From Clostridium sp. CAG:510 (GTDB lineage Bacteria; Bacillota; Clostridia; Lachnospirales; Lachnospiraceae), in the NCBI GenBank assembly GCA_000434615.1, contig FR880835.1, forward strand, positions 1 through 27,233: DNA of 27,233 bases. Reading direction: 5' to 3'. The notes beneath the pieces are model-generated. The model had not been told where the DNA came from, searched no databases, and worked only from the letters and a program-made list of their open reading frames with translations. The stretch's first letter is position 1; every line of letters starts with the position of its first letter. A program made the translations under genes and the position numbers. Of this stretch, positions 13,932 to 22,130 are shown one piece after another.

Positions 13932-15245
13932 TTGGGTAACATGATTTCCAATACCGTCTACAATCACTATCTGACGGCCTACGCGCCGAAAAACATCACC
14001 CGCTTTGACACGCACAAGAAAAGCGAGCTGGAAAGCGTATACAAATCCATTTTAAAAATAAACAAAGAATCCCCCTGGTACCTTGACGTCACGCAGAAGG
14101 AAACCCAGGAGTATGCCGTGAACATCAAAGAGAACGCACGGCTTCTTTATAATACCATCGCTTCCATGGGCGGACTGGAACCGGAACGTACTTTAAAAAA
14201 GAACACCGCCTATTCTTCCAATCCCGATGCGGTGGATGTTGCCTTTATCGGCGATGCTGCCGACAGTGCTTCCGCGCCCACCTTAAATCTGCAGGTAAAA
14301 AGCCTTGCCGCTTCCCAGGAAAACAGAGGCTCCTATCTGCCGAACGAACCTGTTTCCCTGTCTGCCGGCACCTATGCCTTTGAAATCAGCACCGGCGGCA
14401 TGAACTATGAATTCCAGTTCAGTATCAGTGAAAATGAAAGCAACAAGGATGTCCAGAAGCGTCTGGCAAGACTGATTAACCATACCAATATCGGCGTGCG
14501 CGCCCGTCTGGATGAGGGAGAAGCCCGCAGTGCCTTAATTCTTTCTTCCGCGCAGACCGGTCTTCCCGAAGGAAGGGATGAACTGTTCCGGGTAAGTGAG
14601 GGCAATTCAGACGCCTTAAGCGGAGCCGTTTCCTATTTCGGTCTGCAATACACTACCCGTCAGGCATCGAACGCTTCCTTCTTATTAAACGGTGAGGAGC
14701 GCACCACCGCATCCAACAGCTTTACCATCGGTAAAATGTTCGATGTGGAATTAAAAGGACTTACTGCTTCCGACGAAACCGTAACCGTCGGCTTAAAGAC
14801 CGATGTGGACTCCATCACCGACAATATCAATTCCCTGATTGGCAGCTATAATACCTTTATCAGCGCCGCCGGCAATTATACCGAGCGTTTCGGCGGTACC
14901 AACCGTCTGGTCCGGGAAATGGGCGCCATTGCGCTGCGTTATCAGGACTCCCTGCAGAAAATCGGCATTTCCGCCCAGTCGGACAAAACCATGTCCATTG
15001 ATGAGGATCGTCTGAAAGAAGCGATTGCTTCCGAAGAAGCCGAAGACGCCGGAGAGGATGTCTCTTCCTATCAGACACTGTCCGGCTTTGCCGAATCTTT
15101 ACTCAAAAAAACAACCCAGGTTTCCATAAACCCGATGGAGTACGTGGACCGTACCATCGTGGCTTACAAAAACCCGGGACACAATTTTATCAATCCTTAT
15201 ATGACAAGTGCTTACAGCGGCATGATTTTTAACAGTTACTGTTAA
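13932..15245 (+). CDS. FliD-like (flagellar filament cap family) protein
   Basis: I start this 437-residue protein at the TTG at 13932, where AAAGGAGG lies 7-8 nt upstream; the longer frame from 13899 would contain the ribosome binding site. FliD-family features: a helical N-terminal third; TLNLQVKSLAASQ (the 'V..LA..Q' block of FliD_N); NYEFQFSISE; ALILSSAQTG; then ASFLLNGEERTTASNSFTIG and VGLKTDVDSITDNINSLIGS followed by YNTF (FliD_C). FliD caps and assembles flagellin filaments. No other flagellar gene is visible, the promoter looks housekeeping, and the C-terminus ends in TSAYSGMIFNSYC. It may be an orphan paralogue with an adapted surface role; that is inference. Confidence 0.72.
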   Translation: MGNMISNTVYNHYLTAYAPKNITRFDTHKKSELESVYKSILKINKESPWYLDVTQKETQEYAVNIKENARLLYNTIASMGGLEPERTLKKNTAYSSNPDAVDVAFIGDAADSASAPTLNLQVKSLAASQENRGSYLPNEPVSLSAGTYAFEISTGGMNYEFQFSISENESNKDVQKRLARLINHTNIGVRARLDEGEARSALILSSAQTGLPEGRDELFRVSEGNSDALSGAVSYFGLQYTTRQASNASFLLNGEERTTASNSFTIGKMFDVELKGLTASDETVTVGLKTDVDSITDNINSLIGSYNTFISAAGNYTERFGGTNRLVREMGAIALRYQDSLQKIGISAQSDKTMSIDEDRLKEAIASEEAEDAGEDVSSYQTLSGFAESLLKKTTQVSINPMEYVDRTIVAYKNPGHNFINPYMTSAYSGMIFNSYC

Positions 15246-15246
15246 A
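15228..15246. repeat. 19-bp palindrome holding both convergent stop codons
   Basis: TTTAACAGT-T-ACTGTTAAA is a perfect palindrome with a single central base. The FliD-like gene ends in its right arm (TAA at 15243-15245) and glf ends in its left arm (TAA at 15229-15231), so the two coding regions overlap by 17 bp. It could act as a compact bidirectional end signal, although the stem is AT-rich and short. Confidence 0.6.
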
Positions 15247-16359
15247 TTCTTCTTCCGCCATGGCAAGGGCTGCCGCTATTACCTTATCCATATCGTAATA
15301 GCGGTACTGTCCGAGTCTTCCTCCGAAGAGCACATTCTTTTCCTTTGCCGCCAGCTCCCTGTATTTTTCATAGAGTGCGTTGTTCCGTTCATCGTTGACC
15401 GGATAATACGGCTCGTCGCCTTTTTTCCAGCTATCGGAATATTCCCTTGAAATAACCGTGTCCGGCTGTTTGCCAAACTCAAAATGCTTATGCTCAATAA
15501 TACGGGTGTAAGGAACCTCCCTGTCCGTATAATTGACCACCGCATTGCCCTGGTAGTTGTCGCAGCCTTCGATGATCTCCTCTTCAAAATGCACCGTGCG
15601 GTACTGCAGCTCCCCGAAGCAGTAATGGAAATACTCATCAATCATACCGGTATAAAGTACCTTGCCAAAGCTGTCCGCCTGCTCACCCTTTGCTTCGTTT
15701 TCCTTTTTGAAATCTTCATAAGAAATACCGAGGCGTACTGGCGTGCCTTCCAGCATCTTTTCCACAATGGCGGTATAGCCGCCCTTGGGAATGCCCTGAT
15801 AAGGGTCGTTGAAATAGTTGTTGTCATACACAAAGCGGAGCGGAAGTCTCTTGATAATAAAGGCGGGTAAATCCTTGCAATCCCTGCCCCACTGCTTTTC
15901 CGTGTAGCCCTTAATCAGCTTTTCATAGACATCCCTGCCCACTAAGGACAATGCCTGTTCCTCTAAGTTGGACGGATTTTCAATGGCTAAATCCGCAATC
16001 TGCTCCGCAATCTGCTGCTTTGCTTCCGCAGGAGTCTTGATATTCCACATCTTGCTGAAGGTGTTCATATTAAAAGGAAGGTTGTACAACTCATCCTTGT
16101 AAACAGCCACCGGCGAATTGATATAGTGGTTGAACTCTGCAAACCGGTTTACATAGTCCCAGATTTTTTTGTCTGACGTATGAAAAATATGGGCACCGTA
16201 CTTATGTACACGGATGCCCTTAATTTCTTCCGTATAAATATTGCCGGCAATATGGTTTCTCTTGTCAATCACCAGACATTTTTTGCCATGCAGAGCAGCC
16301 TCCCCGGCAAACACCGCGCCAAAGAGCCCCGCCCCTGCGATCAGATAATCATACTTCAT
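15229..16359 (-). CDS. glf: UDP-galactopyranose mutase
   Basis: A 376-residue flavoenzyme starting MKYDYLIAGAGLFGAVFAGE, with the FAD dinucleotide-binding glycines at residues 9-13. Conserved UGM blocks follow: HIAGNIYTEEIKGIRVHKYG, then HIFHT, YTEKQWGRDCKDLP, RLPLRFVYDNNYFND and QGIPKGGYT, and near the C-terminus FGGRLGQYRYYDMD. It converts UDP-galactopyranose to UDP-galactofuranose for cell-surface glycans. It lies 29 nt after the XRE gene and is probably co-transcribed with it. Its substrate normally depends on GalE, of which only a fragment is found nearby (a functional copy elsewhere is expected). Confidence 0.95.
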   Translation of the reverse strand: MKYDYLIAGAGLFGAVFAGEAALHGKKCLVIDKRNHIAGNIYTEEIKGIRVHKYGAHIFHTSDKKIWDYVNRFAEFNHYINSPVAVYKDELYNLPFNMNTFSKMWNIKTPAEAKQQIAEQIADLAIENPSNLEEQALSLVGRDVYEKLIKGYTEKQWGRDCKDLPAFIIKRLPLRFVYDNNYFNDPYQGIPKGGYTAIVEKMLEGTPVRLGISYEDFKKENEAKGEQADSFGKVLYTGMIDEYFHYCFGELQYRTVHFEEEIIEGCDNYQGNAVVNYTDREVPYTRIIEHKHFEFGKQPDTVISREYSDSWKKGDEPYYPVNDERNNALYEKYRELAAKEKNVLFGGRLGQYRYYDMDKVIAAALAMAEEEFNSNC

Positions 16360-16388
16360 CTTTTTCCCCGTTATAGCCTCATACCGGC

Positions 16389-16736
16389 TTATTTGTTTTT
16401 GGATTTTGCTTTGTACTTGTCAATCTGGATAAAATCGTCCATAAGACCTAAGATCTTGTCTCTGCCTTCCTGGTTTAACTTTACATAGTACTGCATAACA
16501 CGGTTCTCCAAAAGAACGGCGCCTAAGGAAGCATCCCTCTCTAATGAGCTGAAGTCTACCGGGTTTAAGCGGAGCTTATCGCACATTTTGATTACGGTGC
16601 CGTAAGCCATTCCGTCAATTCCTCTGTCCAGCGCGGTAACAAGGGTGCTGTACGGGATATTCATTTCTATAGCGAACTGTCTAACACTTCTATACTGTCT
16701 TAAGATTTCTTTCTTTAAAACTTCTGCTTTTGTCAT
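16389..16736 (-). CDS. XRE-family helix-turn-helix regulator
   Basis: A 115-residue protein. Residues about 14-65 form a lambda-repressor-type helix-turn-helix: SVRQFAIEMNIPYSTLVTAL, then DRG and YGTVIKMCDKLRLNPVDF. The remainder (EGRDKILGLMDDFIQIDKYK) is helical and ends Lys-rich. An AAGGAGG lies just upstream of the ATG at 16736. It leads the glf transcript, so it may regulate its own promoter and glf, but no operator palindrome stands out. Such regulators are also common as single genes, so the functional link to glf is unproven. Confidence 0.85.
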   Translation of the reverse strand: MTKAEVLKKEILRQYRSVRQFAIEMNIPYSTLVTALDRGIDGMAYGTVIKMCDKLRLNPVDFSSLERDASLGAVLLENRVMQYYVKLNQEGRDKILGLMDDFIQIDKYKAKSKNK

Positions 16737-16769
16737 AACTGACTCCTCCTTGTTTTCTCTTTACGAAAT

Positions 16770-16798
16770 AGTGTACGTGATATCGTCTTTTTTTTCAA
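16770..16798 (-). promoter_or_regulatory. Promoter of the XRE-glf pair
   Basis: Minus strand TTGAAA (16793-16798), a 17-bp spacer and TACACT (16770-16775), giving a short leader of about 25 nt before the XRE gene. The -10 matches 4 of 6 positions. Confidence 0.6.
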
Positions 16799-16852
16799 TA
16801 GCCCTTACTCTAATTTCATAAAAATTTAAGGATTTTCGTTTTATACCAAAAG

Positions 16853-17032
16853 TCAGCCCCCATTAATTCCGTAACCGTCCGGGTGGTTTTTGTACCAGTT
16901 CCATGCCGTGGAAATAATGGTTTCCAGGTCATCGTATTTTGGCTTCCACCCCAGGGTTTCCTTTGCTTTTTCGCTGGAAGCAATCAGGGTGGACGGATCT
17001 CCCGCACGCCGGGGTTCTTCCTTCGCCGGTAT
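16853..17032 (-). pseudogene. galE: 3' fragment of UDP-glucose 4-epimerase (galE)
   Basis: Reading the minus strand from 17032 gives about 58 in-frame codons. They encode PRRAGDPSTLIASSEKAKET, then LGWKPKYDDLETIISTAW and NWYKNHPDGYGINGG, followed by TGA. This is the unmistakable C-terminal end of GalE (the PRRxGDP block, the LGWxPKYD block, the helix with Trp). The other roughly 280 residues are missing and a TGA closes the frame at 17033-17035. Just upstream lies the stop of the broken beta-galactosidase gene. I read it as a remnant left by a deletion that removed the body of galE next to lacZ, a usual Leloir-pathway neighbour. Confidence 0.85.
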
Positions 17033-17046
17033 TCATGGCGCAGCTC

Positions 17047-17988
17047 CTACTCTATGGTAAATCCATATGCTATTTCTTTATCCGCCGGAATGTGGTAATC
17101 CTCTTCCACATCCGCTCCCCAACTGTTAATGCCGCCTACGCCTCTTACCGCTCCCAGTATGGAAACCACCGTTCTGTGGACCGGCGGCAGTTCTTCCTGA
17201 TGGGTGGCGTTCTCCAGTTCCTCCGCCGTGTAGGGCAGGCAGGAAAAAGCAAATGATTGTCCTTCTTCTGCGGTAAAATGCAGGGTTGACTTCTCTCTGC
17301 TTCCTTTTGTGTTATCTAAAACCATAGTTCTGTGCACACCCAGCTTTCGCGTATTCATGTGCACACCGCAGTCCTGCGGCACCAGATACGGTGTTACCGG
17401 CAGTCCCTTTACTTCATATTCCCCCGGAATGCCGCCCGCCATGCGGTCGGGATAAGTTTCTCCCGACAGTCCCTCGTAGCAATAGCCGTCCGCCGCTGTG
17501 GGCATAATAAAACGCATGCCGAATACAGGCAGTCCCGGCAGTCCTTCACTGCCGCAGTACCGTACTCTTACACCGATTTTTCCGTTCTCCGTCACACAGT
17601 ATGTTACCCTGGTTTCCATGCCGGGAACAGCTGCGGACTCATACACAAATGTCATCACAAATTCTTTGCCCGGTATTGCCGCTCCGTAGCGGTTATTCGC
17701 CGGTGCCAGGGGAATTTCTATGGGTTCCCCGTCCAGAGAGGCTTCCATGTGTCTGCAACGTAAAAACAGATCTGCCGCAAGCCATGCCGCACTTTGATAA
17801 GAAAAACCATTTCCTCTGTCATTGTCGGTTGTCGCCCTCCAGAAGGTTGGCCTCGGAGCTCGGTAGAGCCATTCCTTTCCATGTTTATATAAGGATTCCA
17901 TACCTCCTATCGTGGTAGAAAACAAGTAGGAAAAGTCTTCACCTTGAATGCCGATTGTCACATCACCTGCTACCATATTCAGAGCCAT
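17047..17988 (-). pseudogene. lacZ: Beta-galactosidase C-terminal part (broken lacZ family gene)
   Basis: A 313-codon frame homologous to the C-terminal beta-sandwich (Bgal_small_N domain) of GH2 beta-galactosidases. It has DVTIGIQGEDFSYLFSTTIG, then YRAPRPTFWRATTDNDRGNG, and near the end the GADVEEDYHIPADKEI stretch. It is in a different frame from the N-terminal part, overlaps it by 26 nt, and is closed by a TGA just upstream of its first ATG. That ATG has no ribosome binding site, so this piece is probably untranslated or inactive. It continues directly into the galE remnant. Confidence 0.85.
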
Positions 17989-19885
17989 AATAATACCTCA
18001 CTTCCTGCACTGCCGGTTTCTCCGTCCTGTCCGCAAACAGAATACCGTTCCCCGAAAATTCATAGTCACTGGGTCTGTCATCAAAGTCACCGCCGTACCG
18101 CAGCACACGTTTTCCGGTCACTTCATCCCATACCCACAATGCCTGGTCTATATAGTCCCAGATAAAACCGCCCTGGTACATGTCAAATTCTTCTCCCAGT
18201 TCCATGTAGGATTTCATGCCGCCCAGGGAGTTTCCCATATCATGCATATATTCGCAGAGTAAAAACGGCTTTTTCGGGTGGTTGGAAAGATACTCCCGGA
18301 TTTCCTGCGGATAGGCATACATCCGGCTCTCTACATCCGAAATATCATCTTCCCATTTCCGGTTGTGGATCACGCCCTCGTAGTGCACCGGTCTCTCCGG
18401 GTCCTTTTCCTTATAAAAGCGCTGCATGGCAGCTATATTTTCTTCCGCATACGACTCGTTACCCAGGGACCAGAACAGAACGGATGCATGGTTTTTATAG
18501 CACTCAAAATTGGTACGCGCCCGGTCTGTCACGGCTTCCTTCCACTCCGGTACCGCTCCGGGTACATTCCAGGAAGGCTCCACCGCACCACATTTCTGCC
18601 AGGAGCCATGGCTTTCCAGATTGTTTTCCGCCATAAGATAAATCCCGGCCCTGTCGCACAGGGAATACCATTCTCTCCTGTCCGGATAGTGGCAGGTTCT
18701 GACCGCATTGATGTGGTTTTGCTTCAGGAAAGCAATATCCCATTCCATATCTTCCATGGTAATGCACCTGCCGCCTTCGGGACTCCATTCATGCCTGTTT
18801 ACCCCTTTGATAAACAATCTCTTTCCGTTCAGACGGATTATTTTGTTTTCTATTCGTATACTGCGAAATCCCACGTCATACGGAACCGCCTCCGTCATTT
18901 TTCCGGCAGCATCGTAAAGACAGACCTCCAGAGAATACAGATACGGATTCTCATTGTCCCATGCTTTTACAGGCATCTGCTCACCCGTAAAAACAAGGGT
19001 CTGTTCTTCTTTATTCTCTATGCTCTTTTCCCGGATAAACAACACTGTTCCTTCCTTATCACGCAAGGTTGCCACGGCTTTTCCTGCCTGTCCCGTTGTT
19101 TTCCGGAAGGCTTCCTGCGAAATTTTCACTTCCGCCTGCAGGCTGCCGTTTCCGCTTTTTTCCTCATAATGAGGCCTTATCCATAAGTCTTCCACATGAA
19201 GCTCCGGTTTGGCATATAGCTCCACACTGCGGAAGATACCGAAAAAGCGGAAGAAATCCTGGTCTTCCAGATAAGCCGCCGTGCTACGCTTATGCACCTC
19301 GACTGCCAACAGATTCCCCTTTTCCCGGATAAAGGGAGTCAGTTCAAACTCGGACGGTGTAAAGCTGTCCTCGGCATAGCCGATAAAATGTCCGTTCATC
19401 CAGACATACGCTGCCTCTTCCACACCCTCAAAGCAGATGCAGACGCGTTTTCCGCAAAGTTCCTTTTTTAAGTCAAACCGAAGCCTGTAGGAACCCACCG
19501 GATTATAGGCTGCCTCACTGAAGCTTCCTTCTTCGCGTCGTTCTTCCCCGAGCGCACACGCCGGACGTCTGTAAATCTTGCCCTCCCAGGGGTACATGGT
19601 ATTGATATAGTGAATTTTGTCATAACCCTGCAGTTCAATATGCCCCGGTACTTTTATCCTGTCAAACCGTGAATCGTCAAAGCCCTCTTCATAAAACCGG
19701 ACCGGTCTTTCCGCCGCATTCCGGGAATAATGAAAATCCCATATTCCATCTAAAACCTGGTAAAGAGAGCTCTTTCCCGTCCGCATTTCTTCTTTATCTG
19801 CATAAATTCTGTGGTCACTGTGTGCCGGTAACTGCATGACCCGGAACACTTCCGGATCGTCTAACCATTTGATATCAGGCTTCAT
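17963..19885 (-). pseudogene. lacZ: Beta-galactosidase N-terminal and catalytic part (broken lacZ family gene)
   Basis: A 640-codon frame covering the GH2 sugar-binding domain, an immunoglobulin-like domain and the TIM barrel. The acid/base glutamate is present in SLGNES (about residue 476) and the nucleophile glutamate in LLCEYMHDMGN (about residue 543). After ADRTEKPAVQEVRYYY the frame runs into GSEYGSR and a stop. The fourth domain expected here (roughly 100-120 residues) is missing, and the last domain follows in another frame. A deletion with a frame change is the simplest reading, so full activity is unlikely despite the intact catalytic pair. AGGAG lies about 10 nt upstream of the ATG at 19885. 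Confidence 0.88.
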
Positions 19886-19911
19886 ATATACTTTCTCCTT
19901 CTGAAATTCTG

Positions 19912-20214
19912 TTATTCTTTACTGCTATCTGCGTCATTGCCGTTGTCCAGATCCACCGCATACTGCATTATCATGTTGTTGTTCACATTGGTAATCTGTG
20001 ACAGGCGCATGGACAGACATAAAATCCGCATCGGACAGTAGACCTGCCGCAACCGTTTTCTGCACATTCTCTATGTTTTCCACTGCCTGTTCTTTATATT
20101 TTTTTCTAAAATAAGCAGAGATACCGCCAGAACAATCAGAAGAGGCAGAACAATCAGTCCCGCAAATGTTCTGTAATACGCCTGCTTTAAGGATAGCTTC
20201 TTTCGTTTCTTCAT
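19912..20214 (-). pseudogene. Frameshifted remnant of a membrane-anchored signalling protein
   Basis: From the ATG at 20214 the minus strand encodes MKKRKKLSLKQAYYRTFAGL, then IVLPLLIVLAVSLLIL: a basic N-terminus and one membrane segment. At a seven-A run (20099-20105) the sensible reading moves to another frame (KKYKEQAVENIENVQKTVAA, then GLLSDADF). It moves again near 20020 to MRLSQITNVNNNMIMQYAVD ending in TAA at 19912. Together these resemble the anchor and start of the extracellular region of a sensor histidine kinase or similar receptor. The kinase or effector part is absent. Identity beyond 'membrane sensor-like' cannot be claimed. Confidence 0.6.
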
Positions 20215-20248
20215 GTGATACCTGCATACCCTTCCCCATTTTTATCTC

Positions 20249-20277
20249 AGTTTACTTCCCAGTGTCCGCTTTGTCAA
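20249..20277 (-). promoter_or_regulatory. Promoter upstream of the sensor remnant
   Basis: Minus strand TTGACA (20272-20277, perfect), a 17-bp spacer and TAAACT (20249-20254). The -35 overlaps the TGA stop of the arginase-like gene. It would drive the sensor remnant and possibly the broken lacZ. Confidence 0.55.
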
Positions 20278-21089
20278 AATGATTTTGCTTCCTGTCTCCC
20301 CATACATTCTTTTCGGATGTACCTGTAGAGCACCACATTGGTTTCACCGTTGATTTCTTCCGCCTCCAGATACTCCGGCAGCGGCATATCCATCCGGCAT
20401 TCCCCACAGATGTCCACGCCGCATACCTTTCCTTTCTGTAAGAAAAACTGCAGCAGATGCTCCAGCATGGGCAGGGGCATGTCCCCCTGATTCCAGTTCG
20501 TCTCCGTAAACCTTCTGTTCAGGACATCTTTATCGATGGAAATGTAAAACGGCAGTCCCTCCTTTATCTGCGCCACCTTCGCCTTTGCCGTACCGTTTTG
20601 CAATTCTTCTTCCGAAAAGGTGAGGAGCTTGTCTTTCTCTCCCGTTTGTATGTTTTGTGACTGCGGTTTTCCGATTTCTATCCCGTCTATATCCCGCTGC
20701 GGCGGTCCAATTAAAACCAACTGCCGCAAATATGTGTTTTCCCCAAGCACCTGACCTGCCCAGTCCCCACAGCTTGTCATTCCCTCCACCATGGGCTTTT
20801 GCATATCCGTGTGGTGGTCAAAGCAGACCAAAACAAACGGCTCTTTTAGAAAATCCGTCATAATTTTGGTTACATAATGATAATTTCCGGAATCTATAAA
20901 ATGAATTCCGGAAATTCCAAACGGTTCAATCCTCTTTCGGATTTCTTCATAGGCAGATGGGGAGCAGTACAAATGACTTTCCTCAATATCGGAGCAGTCA
21001 ATCCACTGAAACTGTTCCCTGTCCCGGACCGTTTCATCCTCATAAACATGTGTAAAATCCAGTATCAGATTTTGGCATCTGTTTCGCAC
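20274..21089 (-). CDS. Arginase/ureohydrolase-fold metalloprotein
   Basis: A 271-residue protein with a GTG start. An AGGAGG 7 nt upstream lies inside the preceding ATPase gene, so the genes overlap by 25 nt and are probably translationally coupled. The arginase-superfamily metal ligands can be matched in order: His71 (DSGNYHY), Asp91-His93-Asp95 (FDHHTDMQ) and Asp186-Asp188 (SIDKDVL). A C-terminal GVDICGE resembles the glutamate-bearing strand of arginases. The classic GGDH and DAHxD spellings are altered and the rest does not look like arginase or agmatinase. The fold and a two-metal site are therefore well supported, but the substrate is unknown. Confidence 0.75.
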   Translation of the reverse strand: MRNRCQNLILDFTHVYEDETVRDREQFQWIDCSDIEESHLYCSPSAYEEIRKRIEPFGISGIHFIDSGNYHYVTKIMTDFLKEPFVLVCFDHHTDMQKPMVEGMTSCGDWAGQVLGENTYLRQLVLIGPPQRDIDGIEIGKPQSQNIQTGEKDKLLTFSEEELQNGTAKAKVAQIKEGLPFYISIDKDVLNRRFTETNWNQGDMPLPMLEHLLQFFLQKGKVCGVDICGECRMDMPLPEYLEAEEINGETNVVLYRYIRKECMGRQEAKSF

Positions 21090-22105
21090 TCTGTTTCCTC
21101 CTGTAATAACTGCCGCAGCATAACTTCCCTGTTTTCCAGAAATAATTTCGTCACCTGATAGCTTTCCGTTTCCTCGTAAGAAATCCTGTGCAGTTCGCCT
21201 TCGTCAAAGGAAACAATATCGGCATCCGGTGTCCCCAGCAAAATCGGAGAATGGGTCACAATGATGAACTGGGAGCCTTTTTCCGCCATTTTCACCAGAT
21301 GCAGCAGTAATGTCAACTGCCTCTGCGGTGACAGCGCCGCCTCCGGCTCATCCATAAAATACAGCCCTTTCTCATCATTTTCCAGAATAAACTCTAAAAA
21401 ACTTTCTCCGTGGGAACGTGCATGAAAGTCCGTCATACATCCGTCATCGTTATAGTTGCGCGCAGCCTCCGATGCCACATTGTAAAAGCTCTCTGCCCGC
21501 AAAAAGTAGCTCCACTTCGGTTTCAGCATACCGCTTTGAAAGGTAATCGCCGACTTTAACGTTGAATAATCGTCATAGGTGCTGAAATTATAATTTCTTG
21601 TACCACCTTCCGGGTTCAGTCCCTTGGCAATCGCCAGCGCTTCCAGCAAAGTGGACTTGCCGGAACCGTTTTCTCCCACGAAAAAAGTAATCCGTTTCCG
21701 GAACTGAAACTCCCGCAGGCTGTTAAGCGCCGGAATTTCTTTTACATAGGAGCCGTCCTCCAGCTTGTCCCAGTCGATGGAGAAGCTGCGGATAAACATA
21801 TCTTGCTGCGTTACAGCTTTATTCGCTGCAGCTTTATCTTGCTGCATTGCTGCTTTGTCGTTTACTTTTATCTTCGATGCCTCTTTTTTTCGTGCTTTTG
21901 CCTTGGGGTCTTCTAAAATGGCAAGCATTTCATCCACTGCCTCTTCCGGCGAGGGATGTGCATTTTGCCGCAAGTATGCCGTCATTCTGTCTATCATAAA
22001 GTCCGTGCTCATGTACCGCAGAATTTCCTGACAGAGGTCCTGCGGATAGCCCTTCTGTTCCAACAGGGAAAGCAGGGCTTCCTGTTTTTGTGTTCGTTCC
22101 TGCAT
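21065..22105 (-). CDS. AAA/ABC-type ATPase (COG3910-like) with extra N-terminal domain
   Basis: A 346-residue protein, ATG at 22105 with AAGGA 6 nt upstream. The ATPase core (from about residue 105) has Walker A FFVGENGSGKSTLLEA, NFSTYDDYSTLKSAITFQSG, FLRAESFYNVASEA, the signature-like SHGESFLEFI, Walker B GLYFMDEPEAALSPQRQ and the switch histidine in IIVTHSPILLG. This matches the COG3910 'predicted ATPase' family as I know it. Residues 1-75 form a separate helical domain (GYPQDLCQEILRYMSTDFMI), joined by a K/A/Q-rich repetitive linker. It lies 25 nt after the toxin gene and overlaps the arginase-like gene, forming an operon. Confidence 0.85.
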   Translation of the reverse strand: MQERTQKQEALLSLLEQKGYPQDLCQEILRYMSTDFMIDRMTAYLRQNAHPSPEEAVDEMLAILEDPKAKARKKEASKIKVNDKAAMQQDKAAANKAVTQQDMFIRSFSIDWDKLEDGSYVKEIPALNSLREFQFRKRITFFVGENGSGKSTLLEALAIAKGLNPEGGTRNYNFSTYDDYSTLKSAITFQSGMLKPKWSYFLRAESFYNVASEAARNYNDDGCMTDFHARSHGESFLEFILENDEKGLYFMDEPEAALSPQRQLTLLLHLVKMAEKGSQFIIVTHSPILLGTPDADIVSFDEGELHRISYEETESYQVTKLFLENREVMLRQLLQEETECETDAKI

Positions 22106-22130
22106 GTGAGTTCCTTCTTCTCTCTTTTTC

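Noticed and set aside
17963..17988. Programmed frameshift or natural two-subunit beta-galactosidase at the lacZ overlap
   Set aside because: Two-subunit LacL/LacM enzymes exist, but here a whole internal domain is missing, the second frame's ATG has no ribosome binding site and no slippery site was seen, so a deletion is simpler.
18278..19186. A 302-codon plus-strand open frame opposite the lacZ remnant
   Set aside because: The minus-strand frame encodes clear GH2 domains with catalytic glutamates; the plus frame shows no motifs or start signals.
20099..20105. Programmed slippage at the seven-A run of the sensor remnant
   Set aside because: A second unrelated shift follows and the protein lacks any effector domain, so decay is more likely than regulation.
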